DNA from: Roseburia sp.
Lineage (GTDB): Bacteria; Bacillota; Clostridia; Lachnospirales; Lachnospiraceae
Assembly (NCBI GenBank): GCA_003483745.1
Contig: DMYD01000042.1
Location: 130,936-194,935 of the forward strand
DNA length: 64,000 nt
Direction of reading: 5' to 3'
In this document: in pieces, positions 7,830 to 17,046 of the stretch
Layout of the letters: every line of letters starts with the position of its first letter
Position numbering within the stretch: position 1 is the first letter of the stretch
Made by a program: the position numbers and the translations under genes
Notes under the pieces: generated by a model
Database searches by the model: none
What the model saw: the letters and a program-made list of their open reading frames with translations, nothing else
Told to the model about the DNA's origin: nothing

Positions 7830-8150
7830 ATTGGGCATTATAATAATAAACTGTTGACCGATGATATTCGATATTTAGGCGTTGGAGGTCATCTATTTGC
7901 TATTGATGAGGTAAATGCTAAAAAAATAATGGAGGTGTATGACTATGACTGGACAGATGAAGAAATATAGAGATTCTTTAGAAAAACACCGGAACCTGTT
8001 TTGTTAAGTCAGATCCAGACCAAAATAGATTTGAGAGGACTTATGCATTATGCAAAAGAAAAAGGAAAGAAAGAATGTCATTTATTAAGAAATAGCTTGC
8101 ATTTTAAAGAGGAAAGTGTTACATTATTAAATGATAACACGATGACTTGA
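7830..8150 (+). pseudogene. Decayed small gene with an in-frame amber stop
   Basis: The 537-bp gap between the J-like gene and rimP holds one frame that is open from 7830 to 8150 except for a single TAG at 7968-7970. The first part reads LLTDDIRYLGVGGHLFAIDE and more, ending YDWTDEEI. The second continues RFFRKTPEPVLLSQIQTKID and LRGLMHYAKEKGKK. Composition and hydropathy look protein-like on both sides of the stop. There is no clear start codon with a ribosome-binding site. I do not recognise the family. It is most simply a broken gene, although two short real genes or plain non-coding DNA are possible. Confidence 0.4.
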
Positions 8151-8187
8151 TTGAGAGAGGACGAAAGCCCTCTCTCAATTCACGTTT
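8151..8187 (+). terminator. Hairpin ahead of the rimP-nusA operon
   Basis: TTGAGAGAGG (8151-8160) and CCTCTCTCAA (8169-8178) form a 10-bp perfect stem with an 8-nt loop, followed by a short T-containing tract. It separates the upstream remnant from the translation operon. Confidence 0.6.
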
Positions 8188-8261
8188 AGGAGCCATGTAT
8201 TCTGACGAGTGAAAGAATCTGGCAAAAGGAAAACTGAATATGGAAGAAAGAAGGTGTACAC

Positions 8262-8729
8262 ATGTCAAAACGTGAAACATACGAAACGCGCACCGAAGAA
8301 CTGATTACTCCGATCTTAGACCGCATGAATTTTGAACTGGTCGATGTGGAGTATGTAAAGGAAGGCGGTACCTGGTACTTAAGAGCCTATATCGACAAGG
8401 AAGGCGGCATCACTGTAAATGACTGTGAGGCAGTGGCGCGGGAGATGAACGAGATTTTAGACCGTGAAGATTTCGTGGATGATTCCTATGTTTTTGAGGT
8501 CAGCTCTCCGGGACTTGGCAGACCGCTGAAAAAAGAAAAAGATTATATCCGCAGCATGGGAAAAGAAGTAGAGATACGAACCTACCGTGCAATCAACCGT
8601 GAAAAGGAATTTTATGGTATTTTGTCTGCATATGATGAAAATACCGTGACGATAAAAACAGAGGATGAGACCGAAATGACGTTTGAAAAGAGCGATATCG
8701 CACTGATCCGTCTGGCTTTTGATTTTTAA
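8262..8729 (+). CDS. rimP: Ribosome maturation factor RimP
   Basis: RimP helps assemble the 30S subunit. The 155-residue length is normal. It has the N-terminal alpha/beta domain (FELVDVEYVKEGGTWYLRAY), the family signature VFEVSSPGLGRPLKKEKDY near residues 82-100, and a C-terminal Sm-like barrel. AGAAGG lies about 10 bp before the ATG. It opens the rimP-nusA-rnpM-ylxQ-infB operon found across Firmicutes. Confidence 0.95.
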   Translation: MSKRETYETRTEELITPILDRMNFELVDVEYVKEGGTWYLRAYIDKEGGITVNDCEAVAREMNEILDREDFVDDSYVFEVSSPGLGRPLKKEKDYIRSMGKEVEIRTYRAINREKEFYGILSAYDENTVTIKTEDETEMTFEKSDIALIRLAFDF

Positions 8730-8744
8730 AGATTCAATAAAACT

Positions 8745-8881
8745 AAAGGAGGAAAATCCTTTGCTCGTCAGAGGATAAATTTTACAATGTAAAATTGCAT
8801 TTTGCTCCGCAAAACAAAAGGAGGAAAATCCTCTGCTCCTGCAAAGGCAGTCGCATTTTGCTCCGCAAAACAAAAGGAGGA
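8745..8881 (+). repeat. Repeated Shine-Dalgarno-containing hairpin elements between rimP and nusA
   Basis: The 160-bp gap contains direct repeats. A 29-bp sequence that begins GCATTTTGCTCCGCAAAACA occurs at 8797-8825 and again at 8853-8881. A related 22-bp sequence that begins AAAGGAGGAAAATCC occurs at 8745-8766 and again at 8817-8838 with one change. Each unit holds two small palindromes, TTTTGC-TCC-GCAAAA and AAAGGA-N-TCCTTT, and the second contains a Shine-Dalgarno core. Only the last AAAGGAGGA (8873-8881) is free of its closing partner and lies 9 bp before the nusA start. Confidence 0.75.
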
Positions 8882-8889
8882 TTTATAAA

Positions 8890-10113
8890 ATGAGTAATAA
8901 TGAGTTGTTAGAAGCGTTAAATATACTGGAACAGGAGAAGAATATCAGTAAGGATACATTACTTGAGGCAATTGAAAATTCTCTTGTGACAGCATGCAAG
9001 AACCATTTTGGTACATCGGATAATGTAAAAGTATCGATTGATCCAAAAACCTGTGAGTTCCATGTTTTTCAGGAAAAAACAGTTGTTGAAAATGTAGAAG
9101 ATCCGGTAGAACAGATCAGTCTGGTCAATGCAAAAATGATTAATTCTAAATATGAGATTGGAGATATTGTAAATATTGAGGTTCAGTCTAAGGAATTTGG
9201 ACGTATCGCAACACAGAATGCAAAGAATGTGATCTTACAGAAGATTCGTGAGGAAGAACGTAAGGTTTTATATGATCAGTATTACAGCATGGAAAAAGAT
9301 GTGGTAACCGGTGTGGTACAGCGATATGTTGGAAGAAATGTCAGCATTAATTTAGGAAGAGTTGATGCAATTTTAACAGAGAATGAGCAGGTAAAAGGCG
9401 AGGTATTCCAGCCGACAGAGCGTATCAAAGTGTATATTCTGGAAGTAAAGGCTACTTCAAAAGGACCAAAAGTATTAGTTTCCAGAACACATCCGGAACT
9501 TGTGAAACGTCTGTTCGAGTCTGAGGTTGCTGAGGTCCGTGAGGGTATCGTAGAGATCAAGGCAATCGCACGTGAGGCAGGAAGCAGAACAAAGATTGCG
9601 GTATGGTCAAATGACCCGGATGTCGATCCGGTTGGCGCATGCGTTGGTATGAATGGTGCCAGAGTCAATGCAATCGTTGGCGAGCTGCGCGGTGAGAAGA
9701 TCGATATCATCACCTGGAATGAGAACCCGGCAATGATGATCGAAAATGCATTAAGTCCTGCGAAAGTTATCTCCGTTATCGCAGATGCAGAAGAAAAATC
9801 TGCAAAAGTGGTTGTTCCGGATTACCAGCTTTCTCTTGCAATCGGAAAAGAGGGACAGAATGCAAGACTTGCAGCACGTCTGACAGGATTCAAGATCGAC
9901 ATCAAGAGCGAAACACAGGCGAGAGAGTCCGGTGACTTCTTAGATTATGAGAATGATTACGAGGAAGATGAGTATTACGATGAGGACAGCGGGTCCTATG
10001 AGGATTACGAGGACGGCAGCGCACCGGCAGAGGAAGGCTACGAGGAAGACAGCTATGAGGCTGACGGAACAGAAGAAAACAATGCCGGAGCTGACGGTGA
10101 GGACAGAGAATAA
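8890..10113 (+). CDS. nusA: Transcription termination/antitermination factor NusA
   Basis: NusA binds RNA polymerase and nascent RNA and modulates pausing and termination. The 407 residues comprise the N-terminal polymerase-binding domain (1-125), an S1 domain (about 135-200, VVTGVVQRYVGRNVSINLG) and two KH domains (about 205-350, including GACVGMNGARV and SLAIGKEGQNARLAARLTG). It then has a strongly acidic tail rich in Asp, Glu and Tyr (about residues 350-407) in place of the C-terminal repeats of E. coli NusA. The start is fixed by AAAGGAGG 9 bp upstream. It lies within the translation operon. Confidence 0.97.
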   Translation: MSNNELLEALNILEQEKNISKDTLLEAIENSLVTACKNHFGTSDNVKVSIDPKTCEFHVFQEKTVVENVEDPVEQISLVNAKMINSKYEIGDIVNIEVQSKEFGRIATQNAKNVILQKIREEERKVLYDQYYSMEKDVVTGVVQRYVGRNVSINLGRVDAILTENEQVKGEVFQPTERIKVYILEVKATSKGPKVLVSRTHPELVKRLFESEVAEVREGIVEIKAIAREAGSRTKIAVWSNDPDVDPVGACVGMNGARVNAIVGELRGEKIDIITWNENPAMMIENALSPAKVISVIADAEEKSAKVVVPDYQLSLAIGKEGQNARLAARLTGFKIDIKSETQARESGDFLDYENDYEEDEYYDEDSGSYEDYEDGSAPAEEGYEEDSYEADGTEENNAGADGEDRE

Positions 10114-10128
10114 GAGGTATTAAGAAGA

Positions 10129-10419
10129 ATGTCAAATAAAAAGATTCCGATGAGGCAGTGTGTCGGCTGTCATGAGATGAAAGCCAAAAGAGATATGATC
10201 CGTGTGATCAAAACAGCGCCGACGGAAGAAGGGGAAACGGAGATCATTTTAGATGCAACTGGAAGAAAAAACGGAAGAGGAGCCTATATCTGCCCAAACC
10301 GTGAATGTCTTGCAATGGCGATGAAAAATAAAGGGTTAGAACGATCATTTAAAATGCCGATCCCGAAAGATGTATATGAAACGCTGACAAAGGAGATGGA
10401 ACAGCTTGAAACCAGATAG
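10129..10419 (+). CDS. rnpM: RNase P modulator RnpM (YlxR family)
   Basis: The 96-residue protein belongs to the YlxR family (DUF448). It has the signature MRQCVGCHEMKAKRDMIRV near the start and GRGAYICPNREC near residue 50. YlxR proteins bind RNA and have been linked to RNase P modulation. The position between nusA and the L7Ae-like gene is conserved in Firmicutes. Its 3' end overlaps the next gene by 14 bp, indicating translational coupling. Confidence 0.93.
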   Translation: MSNKKIPMRQCVGCHEMKAKRDMIRVIKTAPTEEGETEIILDATGRKNGRGAYICPNRECLAMAMKNKGLERSFKMPIPKDVYETLTKEMEQLETR

Positions 10420-10738
10420 AGTGTTATCTATGCTAGGAATTGCCGCAAAAGCCGGCAGTGTGGTGAGCGGAGAATTTTCTACGGAAAAGGCGGTAAAAGA
10501 GGGCAGGGCATACCTTGTCATCGTTGCACAGGATGCATCAGACAATACAAAGAAAATGTTTCGCAATATGACAGATTTTTATCAGGTGCCAATGTATGAA
10601 TATTCGGATAAAGAAATGCTTGGTCATTTCATTGGAAAAGAATTTCGTGCATCACTTGCAGTCACAAACGAGGGACTGTCGCACTCGATCGAAGAGAGAC
10701 TGAAACAACAATCACAACTGAATAATGGGAGGAATTAA
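10406..10738 (+). CDS. L7Ae-family kink-turn RNA-binding protein YlxQ
   Basis: A 110-residue L7Ae/L30e-like protein. MLGIAAKAGSVVSGEF at the start and the AYLVIVAQDASDNTKKMF segment match the family that binds kink-turn RNA. The first codon is TTG at 10406, inside the end of rnpM; an internal ATG lies at 10430. TTG is kept because the N-terminal MKPDRVLSMLGIA is family-typical and overlap coupling is expected here. The gene lies 5 bp before infB. Confidence 0.9.
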   Translation: MKPDRVLSMLGIAAKAGSVVSGEFSTEKAVKEGRAYLVIVAQDASDNTKKMFRNMTDFYQVPMYEYSDKEMLGHFIGKEFRASLAVTNEGLSHSIEERLKQQSQLNNGRN

Positions 10739-10743
10739 GATAA

Positions 10744-13698
10744 ATGGCAAAAATGAGAGTATATGACCTTGCAAAAGAATTAGGAATAGAAAGTAAACAG
10801 ATTATAGAAACATTGAATACGACGGAATATGCAGTAAAAGCAGCTTCAAGCAATGTAGATGATCCTGCACAGGAAATTGTGAGAAAGAAATTCACAAAAT
10901 CTGCAGCAGCGGAGAATACAGCAAAGGCACAGAGCAAAGAAAATGTGTCTGAGAGTAAACAGACAGAGAATAAAACAGCTGCACCGGAAAATAAACCGGC
11001 ACAGAAGCCACAGGCAAATGAGCAGGCGAAAGCAGCAGAAAATACGGATCAGCGTCCGAAGAAAAAATCCAGTATTACAGCTGTGTTTAACGCGCAGTAC
11101 AGCAAACAGGGCGGTGGCCGTGGCGGCAATAATAATAACAGACGCCCGGGAAATGGTGACAGACGTCCGGGAAATGGCGAACGCCGTCCGCAGGGACAGA
11201 ATCCAAACCGCGGCAATGCGCAGGCAAGACCGGCATCCGGTTATGATGTGAGAAAAGCATTTGAGCGTGCAATCAACCCGGAGGCAGCAAAAGCAGCGGA
11301 AGAGGCAGAACGTCTTGCAGCAGCAAAGGCAGCAGAGTTGAAAGCACAGAGAGAAGCAAAACCGGTTGCAGAAGATCCGAAGAAAACGGTTGAAAAAGTA
11401 CAGGTACAGACTCCAAGAGAAAATGTATATGCACAGAATCCGGAATACCGTCCGCAGAATAATGACCGCCGTCAGGGGAATAATAATGACAGGCGTGACC
11501 GCGGTAATAATAACAATGGTCAGCGTCGTCCGCAGGGAGATGGAAGAAACCAGAGAAACAATGGTGACAGACCACAGCGCCCATATGGTGATAGAAATGG
11601 AAGAAATGACGGACAGCGTCCATACCAGAATAATGGCAGACCGGGTCAGGGCCAGGGTGACAGAAATAACAACAGAAATAATGGCTTCCGTGGTGGAAAC
11701 AATGGTGGCGGCAGACTTGACCGTGAGATTGACCGCTTCAATAAAGAAGCAGCCACAGCAGCACCGGAAGAGTTAAGAGGAAAAGAATCCAGAGAACGCG
11801 ATAAGGACAGAAACAAAAACGCAAGACAGCGCAATGATTATGATGCACTTGGCGGAAAGAAACAGGAGCGCTTTATCAATCTTGAGAAGAACGGTGGTAA
11901 GAAGAAACCGCAGCAGCAGCCAAAACAGCAGCCGGAAGAAGATGTGATCCGTACATTGGTTCTGCCGGAAAAACTTACGATCAGAGAGTTGGCTGACAAG
12001 ATGAAAGTGCAGCCGTCCGTAATCGTTAAAAAACTGTTCTTAAAAGGAACAATGGTTACCGTAAACCAGGAAGTGGATTACGAGCAGGCAGAAGAGATTG
12101 CATTAGAGTTTAACTGCATCTGTGAGCCGGAAGAAAAAGTTGATGTGATCGCCGAACTCTTAAAAGAGGAAGATGATCCGGAAGAGACATTAGTACCGCG
12201 TCCACCGGTTGTCTGTGTTATGGGTCACGTTGACCATGGTAAAACATCTTTGCTGGATGCAATCCGTTCTACCCGTGTAACAGACAGAGAGGCAGGCGGT
12301 ATCACACAGCACATCGGTGCATCTGTTGTATCTATCAATGGTCAGAATATCACATTCTTAGATACACCTGGACATGAGGCATTTACCGCAATGCGTATGC
12401 GTGGTGCAAATTCTACCGATATTGCAATCTTAGTTGTTGCAGCCGACGATGGTGTAATGCCACAGACGGTGGAGGCAATCAACCATGCGAAAGCAGCAGG
12501 TGTTGAGATCATTGTTGCGATCAACAAGATTGATAAGCCGAGTGCAAACATTGAGCGTGTAAAACAGGAGTTATCTGAGTATGAACTCATCCCGGAAGAC
12601 TGGGGCGGAAGCACGATCTTCTGTCCGGTATCCGCACATACAAAAGAGGGTATCGACAACCTGCTTGAGATGATCCTTTTAACAGCAGAAGTACTTGAGT
12701 TAAAAGCAAATCCAAAACGTAATGCAAGAGGTCTTGTTATTGAGGCACAGCTTGATAAAGGACGTGGTGCTGTTGCAACTGTTTTAGTACAGAAAGGTAC
12801 TTTAAAAGTTGGTCAGCCGGTAGCATGCGGAAGCTGCTACGGTAAAGTCCGTGCAATGATCGATGATCAGGGAAGACGTGTCAAAGAGGCTGGACCTTCC
12901 ATGCCGGTAGAGATTTTAGGTTTATCCTCTGTTCCGGAAGCAGGAGAGACATTCGTTGCCATGGACACAGAGAAAGAGGCAAGAGCATTTGCGGAGACTT
13001 ATATTTCTGAGGGCAAGAACCGTCTGATCGAAGATACCAAAGCAAAGATGTCCTTAGACGATCTGTTCTCACAGATCCAGTCCGGAAATGTCAAAGAACT
13101 CGATATTATTGTAAAAGCCGATGTACAGGGTTCTGTAGAGGCAGTAAAACAGAGTCTTGTAAAACTCTCGAACGAAGAAGTAGTCGTAAAAGTCATCCAT
13201 GGTGGTGTTGGTGCGATCAACGAGTCCGATGTCAGCCTTGCATCTGCATCTAATGCAATCATCATTGGATTTAACGTCCGTCCGGATCCGACTGCAAAAC
13301 TTACTGCAGATAAAGAAAATGTAGATATCCGTCTCTATAAAGTCATCTACAATGCAATCGAGGATGTAGAAGCAGCCATGAAGGGAATGTTAGACCCGGT
13401 ATACGAGGAAAAAGTATTAGGCCATGCAGAGATCCGTCAGATCTTCAAGGCTTCCGGTGTCGGCAATATCGCTGGTTCTTATGTGCTTGACGGTATGTTC
13501 CAGAGAGGATGTAAAGTTCGTATCTCACGTGAGGGCGAGCAGATCTTTGAGGGTGATTTAGCTTCCTTAAAGAGATTTAAAGATGATGTCAAAGAAGTAA
13601 AAGCAGGATTTGAGTGCGGTCTCGTATTTGAAGGTTTCGGTGATTTCCAGGAATTAGATATTGTAGAAGCGTACACAATGGTTGAGGTACCGCGCTAA
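10744..13698 (+). CDS. infB: Translation initiation factor IF-2
   Basis: IF-2 delivers fMet-tRNA to the 30S subunit and promotes subunit joining using GTP. At 984 residues it is long because of an N-terminal extension. Residues 1-50 form the small IF2_N domain. Residues about 60-390 are low-complexity, rich in Asn, Arg, Gly, Gln and Pro with repeated RRPGNGD-like units. A second IF2_N domain follows (about 400-450). The GTPase domain has GHVDHGKTS (G1), DTPGHEAFT (G3) and NKID (G4), followed by the beta-barrel and C-terminal tRNA-binding domains. It lies between ylxQ and rbfA. Confidence 0.97.
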   Translation: MAKMRVYDLAKELGIESKQIIETLNTTEYAVKAASSNVDDPAQEIVRKKFTKSAAAENTAKAQSKENVSESKQTENKTAAPENKPAQKPQANEQAKAAENTDQRPKKKSSITAVFNAQYSKQGGGRGGNNNNRRPGNGDRRPGNGERRPQGQNPNRGNAQARPASGYDVRKAFERAINPEAAKAAEEAERLAAAKAAELKAQREAKPVAEDPKKTVEKVQVQTPRENVYAQNPEYRPQNNDRRQGNNNDRRDRGNNNNGQRRPQGDGRNQRNNGDRPQRPYGDRNGRNDGQRPYQNNGRPGQGQGDRNNNRNNGFRGGNNGGGRLDREIDRFNKEAATAAPEELRGKESRERDKDRNKNARQRNDYDALGGKKQERFINLEKNGGKKKPQQQPKQQPEEDVIRTLVLPEKLTIRELADKMKVQPSVIVKKLFLKGTMVTVNQEVDYEQAEEIALEFNCICEPEEKVDVIAELLKEEDDPEETLVPRPPVVCVMGHVDHGKTSLLDAIRSTRVTDREAGGITQHIGASVVSINGQNITFLDTPGHEAFTAMRMRGANSTDIAILVVAADDGVMPQTVEAINHAKAAGVEIIVAINKIDKPSANIERVKQELSEYELIPEDWGGSTIFCPVSAHTKEGIDNLLEMILLTAEVLELKANPKRNARGLVIEAQLDKGRGAVATVLVQKGTLKVGQPVACGSCYGKVRAMIDDQGRRVKEAGPSMPVEILGLSSVPEAGETFVAMDTEKEARAFAETYISEGKNRLIEDTKAKMSLDDLFSQIQSGNVKELDIIVKADVQGSVEAVKQSLVKLSNEEVVVKVIHGGVGAINESDVSLASASNAIIIGFNVRPDPTAKLTADKENVDIRLYKVIYNAIEDVEAAMKGMLDPVYEEKVLGHAEIRQIFKASGVGNIAGSYVLDGMFQRGCKVRISREGEQIFEGDLASLKRFKDDVKEVKAGFECGLVFEGFGDFQELDIVEAYTMVEVPR

Positions 13699-13718
13699 GA
13701 AGTTGTGTGAGGATTAAT

Positions 13719-14099
13719 ATGAGAAAAAACAGTATTAAGAATACCAGGATCAATGGAGAGGTGCAGCGCGAACTTTCCAATATCATCCGCGGGGAGATCA
13801 AAGACCCGCGGATCAATCCGCTGACAAGCGTTGTGGCAGTGGAGGTTGCGCCGGATTTAAAAACATGTAAAGCATATATTAGTGTTTTAGGGGATGAAGA
13901 ATCCCAGGCAAAAACGCTCGCAGGGTTAAAGAGTGCGGAAGGCTTTATCCGCAGCAAACTTGCTAAGACCGTCAATTTGCGCAATACACCGGAGATTCGT
14001 TTTGTGTTAGATCAGTCGATCGAGTATGGTGTAAAGATGTCTAAGATGATCGACGAGGTCACAAAAGATATCAAAAGCGAAGACGATACAGAAGAATAA
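13719..14099 (+). CDS. rbfA: Ribosome-binding factor A
   Basis: RbfA helps 16S rRNA maturation and 30S assembly in the cold. The 126-residue protein has the typical start KNTRINGEVQRELSNIIRGE and the KH-like core DPRINPLTSVVAVEVAPDL. ATG 13719 is chosen with AGGATT just before it; a GTG at 13707 would add four residues and is less likely. It lies 20 bp after infB in the same operon. Confidence 0.95.
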   Translation: MRKNSIKNTRINGEVQRELSNIIRGEIKDPRINPLTSVVAVEVAPDLKTCKAYISVLGDEESQAKTLAGLKSAEGFIRSKLAKTVNLRNTPEIRFVLDQSIEYGVKMSKMIDEVTKDIKSEDDTEE

Positions 14100-14137
14100 G
14101 ACATACGGAATGCGTATATTTGGGGATGGAGGAGAAC

Positions 14138-15091
14138 ATGAAAAGTCTTGATGAACTTTTCGCAGGAGTAAAGACAGTTGCCATTGCAGGTCATATCAGA
14201 CCGGATGGAGACTGTGTCGGCTCCTGCCTTGCAACCTATAACTATATTACAACATATTATCCAGACATAGATGTCAGTCTGTATCTGCAGCCGATCCCAA
14301 ACATTTTCAAATTCATGAAAAATGCGGATAAGATCATAAGCGACTGCACTGCGGAAAAAAGTTATGACCTGTTTATCGCACAGGACTGCGGAGATCTTGG
14401 AAGACTTGGGGATGCGGCAAAATATTTTGAGCATGCAAAGAAAACAGCATGTATCGATCATCATATCAGCAATCAGAGTTTTGCAGATGAGAATTATATT
14501 TTCCCGCAGGCAAGTTCTGCATCGGAACTGGTATTTGAACTGATTCCGAGAGAACGTCTGACCAAAGAGATCGCAGAGTGTATTTATACCGGAATCATCC
14601 ATGATACCGGCGTGTTCCAGTATTCCTGTACATCAGAAAAAACGATGGAAGCAGCAGGGGTTCTGATGGGAATGGGCATTGATTTCCCTAAAATTGTGGA
14701 TCAGACATTTTTTACAAAGACTTATGAGCAGAACCGCATTATGGGACTTGCACTGGTAAAAAGTAAGCTGCATCTGGATGGAAAATGTATCTCAAGCATC
14801 ATTACTGCAGAGGAAATGAGAGAATACAATGTTCTTCCGAAACATTTAGATGGAATCGTCAGCCAGCTCCGCGTGACAAAGGATGTGGAAGTGGCAGTCT
14901 TTTTGTATCAGACAGATGAAGAAAATTATAAAGTCAGCACCCGTTCTGCAAGTTATGTGGATGTTGCAAGGATCGCAGCAAGATATGGCGGCGGTGGACA
15001 TATCCGGGCGGCCGGTTTTTCTGTGGCGGGAGATCCAAAGGAACGGCTGAATGAAATTATTGAAGATATCAGAGAACAGATCACAGATTAA
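14138..15091 (+). CDS. nrnA: DHH-family phosphoesterase (NrnA-like nanoRNase / pAp phosphatase)
   Basis: The 317-residue protein carries the DHH motif series: GHIRPDGDCVGS near residue 18, QDCGD, then DHHISNQ as the namesake motif. The DHHA1 domain with the GGGGHIRAAG signature is near the C-terminus. NrnA enzymes degrade 2-5 nt RNAs and 3'-phosphoadenosine 5'-phosphate, or cyclic dinucleotide products, using Mn2+. GGAGGA at 14127-14133 fixes the ATG at 14138. Its place between rbfA and truB is conserved in Firmicutes. The exact substrate is not readable from sequence. Confidence 0.9.
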   Translation: MKSLDELFAGVKTVAIAGHIRPDGDCVGSCLATYNYITTYYPDIDVSLYLQPIPNIFKFMKNADKIISDCTAEKSYDLFIAQDCGDLGRLGDAAKYFEHAKKTACIDHHISNQSFADENYIFPQASSASELVFELIPRERLTKEIAECIYTGIIHDTGVFQYSCTSEKTMEAAGVLMGMGIDFPKIVDQTFFTKTYEQNRIMGLALVKSKLHLDGKCISSIITAEEMREYNVLPKHLDGIVSQLRVTKDVEVAVFLYQTDEENYKVSTRSASYVDVARIAARYGGGGHIRAAGFSVAGDPKERLNEIIEDIREQITD

Positions 15092-15157
15092 CGATACAGG
15101 CAGCCTGAAATTTTCAGATTGCAGAAAATGACGGCTGTACATGAGACGGGAAAATTT

Positions 15158-16093
15158 ATGATTAACGGAATTATCAATGTATACAAAGAAAAAGGATATA
15201 CATCCTTTGATGTGGTCGCAAAACTAAGAGGTATTTTAAAAACAAAGAAAATCGGACACACAGGGACACTCGATCCGGATGCGGAGGGAGTGCTTCCTGT
15301 GTGTCTTGGTAAAGCGACAAAAGTCTGCGACCTTTTGACGGACAAAAATAAAGAATATGTTGCGGTGATGCTGCTCGGAAAGATAACAGACACGCAGGAT
15401 GTCACTGGAACTGTTTTAGAGGAACATCCGGTAGAAGTAACGGAAGAACAGGTAAAAGAGGCAGTTCTTTCTTTTATAGGAGACTACATGCAGGTGCCGC
15501 CAATGTACTCTGCACTAAAAGTGAATGGGAAAAAACTGTGTGATCTGGCGAGAAGCGGTGTGACGGTAGAACGACAGGCAAGACCGGTTCAGATCTATTC
15601 CATTGAGATTATTAAAATGGAACTCCCGCGTGTCTGTATGCGTGTGCGCTGCTCAAAGGGAACTTATATCCGTACATTATGCCAGGATATCGGTGAGAAA
15701 CTTTCCTGCGGAGCATGTATGGAAGCACTCCTTCGCACAAAAGTATCTGAGTTTTGTGTACAGGATGCACTTCGTCTTTCCGAGATTGAAGAACGTGTAC
15801 AAAAAGCAGCAGGACAGATAACGCCGGAACAGTGGAATACAGAGATGTTTGATTTTATCTATGCAGTCGATTCCGTATTTTTACAGTATAAAAAAGCGGT
15901 AATCTGCAGAGAATGGAACAAACTGCTATATAATGGAAACCGGATGAAAAAAGATATGTTTGTATCCTATCAGAAAGATTGGGAACAGCAGAAAATCCGT
16001 ATTTATGATGAAGAAGGGCGTTTTATCGGAATATATGAATACTCTGAGACACACGGGGATTATAAACCGGTAAAATTGTTTATGGAAGCATGA
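15158..16093 (+). CDS. truB: tRNA pseudouridine(55) synthase
   Basis: TruB makes pseudouridine 55 in the T loop of tRNAs. The catalytic aspartate is Asp39 in GHTGTLDPDAEGVLP. The VPPMYSALKVNGKKL and SKGTYIRTLCQDIG motifs follow at the usual positions. ATG 15158 begins the family-typical MINGIINVYKEKG; earlier in-frame starts would add an unmatched leader. The ribosome-binding site is weak. The stop overlaps the ribF start as ATGA, so translation is coupled. Confidence 0.95.
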   Translation: MINGIINVYKEKGYTSFDVVAKLRGILKTKKIGHTGTLDPDAEGVLPVCLGKATKVCDLLTDKNKEYVAVMLLGKITDTQDVTGTVLEEHPVEVTEEQVKEAVLSFIGDYMQVPPMYSALKVNGKKLCDLARSGVTVERQARPVQIYSIEIIKMELPRVCMRVRCSKGTYIRTLCQDIGEKLSCGACMEALLRTKVSEFCVQDALRLSEIEERVQKAAGQITPEQWNTEMFDFIYAVDSVFLQYKKAVICREWNKLLYNGNRMKKDMFVSYQKDWEQQKIRIYDEEGRFIGIYEYSETHGDYKPVKLFMEA

Positions 16094-17019
16094 AATATCT
16101 GAAAAACACAACCGAATTTTATATTGAAGAACCCACCGTACTTTCACTTGGAAAATTTGACGGGATACACAGAGGTCATGAACTTCTGATGGAACATCTG
16201 GCATCTAAAAAGGAAGAGGGACTTGCTGCAGTCATATTCACGTTTAACATTCCACCACGGAAAAGCGTGGAACAGATTGAGGCAAAAGTTTTGACGACCA
16301 ATGAAGAAAAGATGCATATCTTTGAGCAGATCGGGATCGATTATCTGGTCGAGTGTCCATTTACAAAGGACATCATGTGCATGGAACCGGAAGATTTTAT
16401 TGCCAAGATCGTACACCAGCTGCAGGTAAAGTGTTTTGTGGTCGGTTCCGATTTTCACTTTGGGCACAATCGCAGGGGCGACTATCATATGTTAAAAGAA
16501 TTATCCGATAAGTATGATTATGAGGTGCTTGTGATCAACAAAATGCAGGAAGATAAAAGAGATATCAGCAGCACGTTTGTCAGGGAAGAAATTTCAAAGG
16601 GCAATATTGAAAAAGCGAATCATCTGCTTGGATATCACTATTTTGTGACCGGGGAAATACTTCATGGGAGACATCTGGGAAGTACCAAACTTGGAATCCC
16701 GACAATCAACCAGATTCCACCGGAAGAAAAACTGCTTCCGGAGAGCGGTGTATATGTCACGGAGGTGCGTCTTGGTGATCAGATCTACCGTGGTGTTACA
16801 AATGTTGGGGTAAAACCGACGATTGAAGGAAAAAATCCGATTGGAGTTGAAACACATCTTCTGGATTTTGCAGGGGATCTCTATGGAAAAGTAGTGACGG
16901 TGGAGTTTTTGACACGCGTACGTGAAGAACGGAAATTCCCATCCATCGAGGCTCTGAAAGAGGAAATGCAGAGTAATATTGCCTATGCAAGAGCTTGGTT
17001 TGAGAAAAATGAACACTAA
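16090..17019 (+). CDS. ribF: Bifunctional riboflavin kinase / FAD synthetase
   Basis: RibF converts riboflavin to FMN and FMN to FAD. The 309-residue protein has an N-terminal adenylyltransferase domain (LGKFDGIHRGHELLM, then VGSDFHFGHNRRGD) and a C-terminal flavokinase domain (GRHLGSTKLGIPTIN, then YRGVTNVGVKPTIEG). It is the last gene of the operon and overlaps truB by 4 bp. No obvious terminator precedes the next promoter at 17047. Confidence 0.96.
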   Translation: MKYLKNTTEFYIEEPTVLSLGKFDGIHRGHELLMEHLASKKEEGLAAVIFTFNIPPRKSVEQIEAKVLTTNEEKMHIFEQIGIDYLVECPFTKDIMCMEPEDFIAKIVHQLQVKCFVVGSDFHFGHNRRGDYHMLKELSDKYDYEVLVINKMQEDKRDISSTFVREEISKGNIEKANHLLGYHYFVTGEILHGRHLGSTKLGIPTINQIPPEEKLLPESGVYVTEVRLGDQIYRGVTNVGVKPTIEGKNPIGVETHLLDFAGDLYGKVVTVEFLTRVREERKFPSIEALKEEMQSNIAYARAWFEKNEH

Positions 17020-17046
17020 ATATTACGGAAATATTACATAATTATG

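Noticed and set aside
11087..11834. Minus-strand and alternative-frame openings in the repeat region of infB
   Set aside because: They are long only because the repeats avoid stops in other frames; their composition (His, Cys, Tyr runs) is that of shadow frames.
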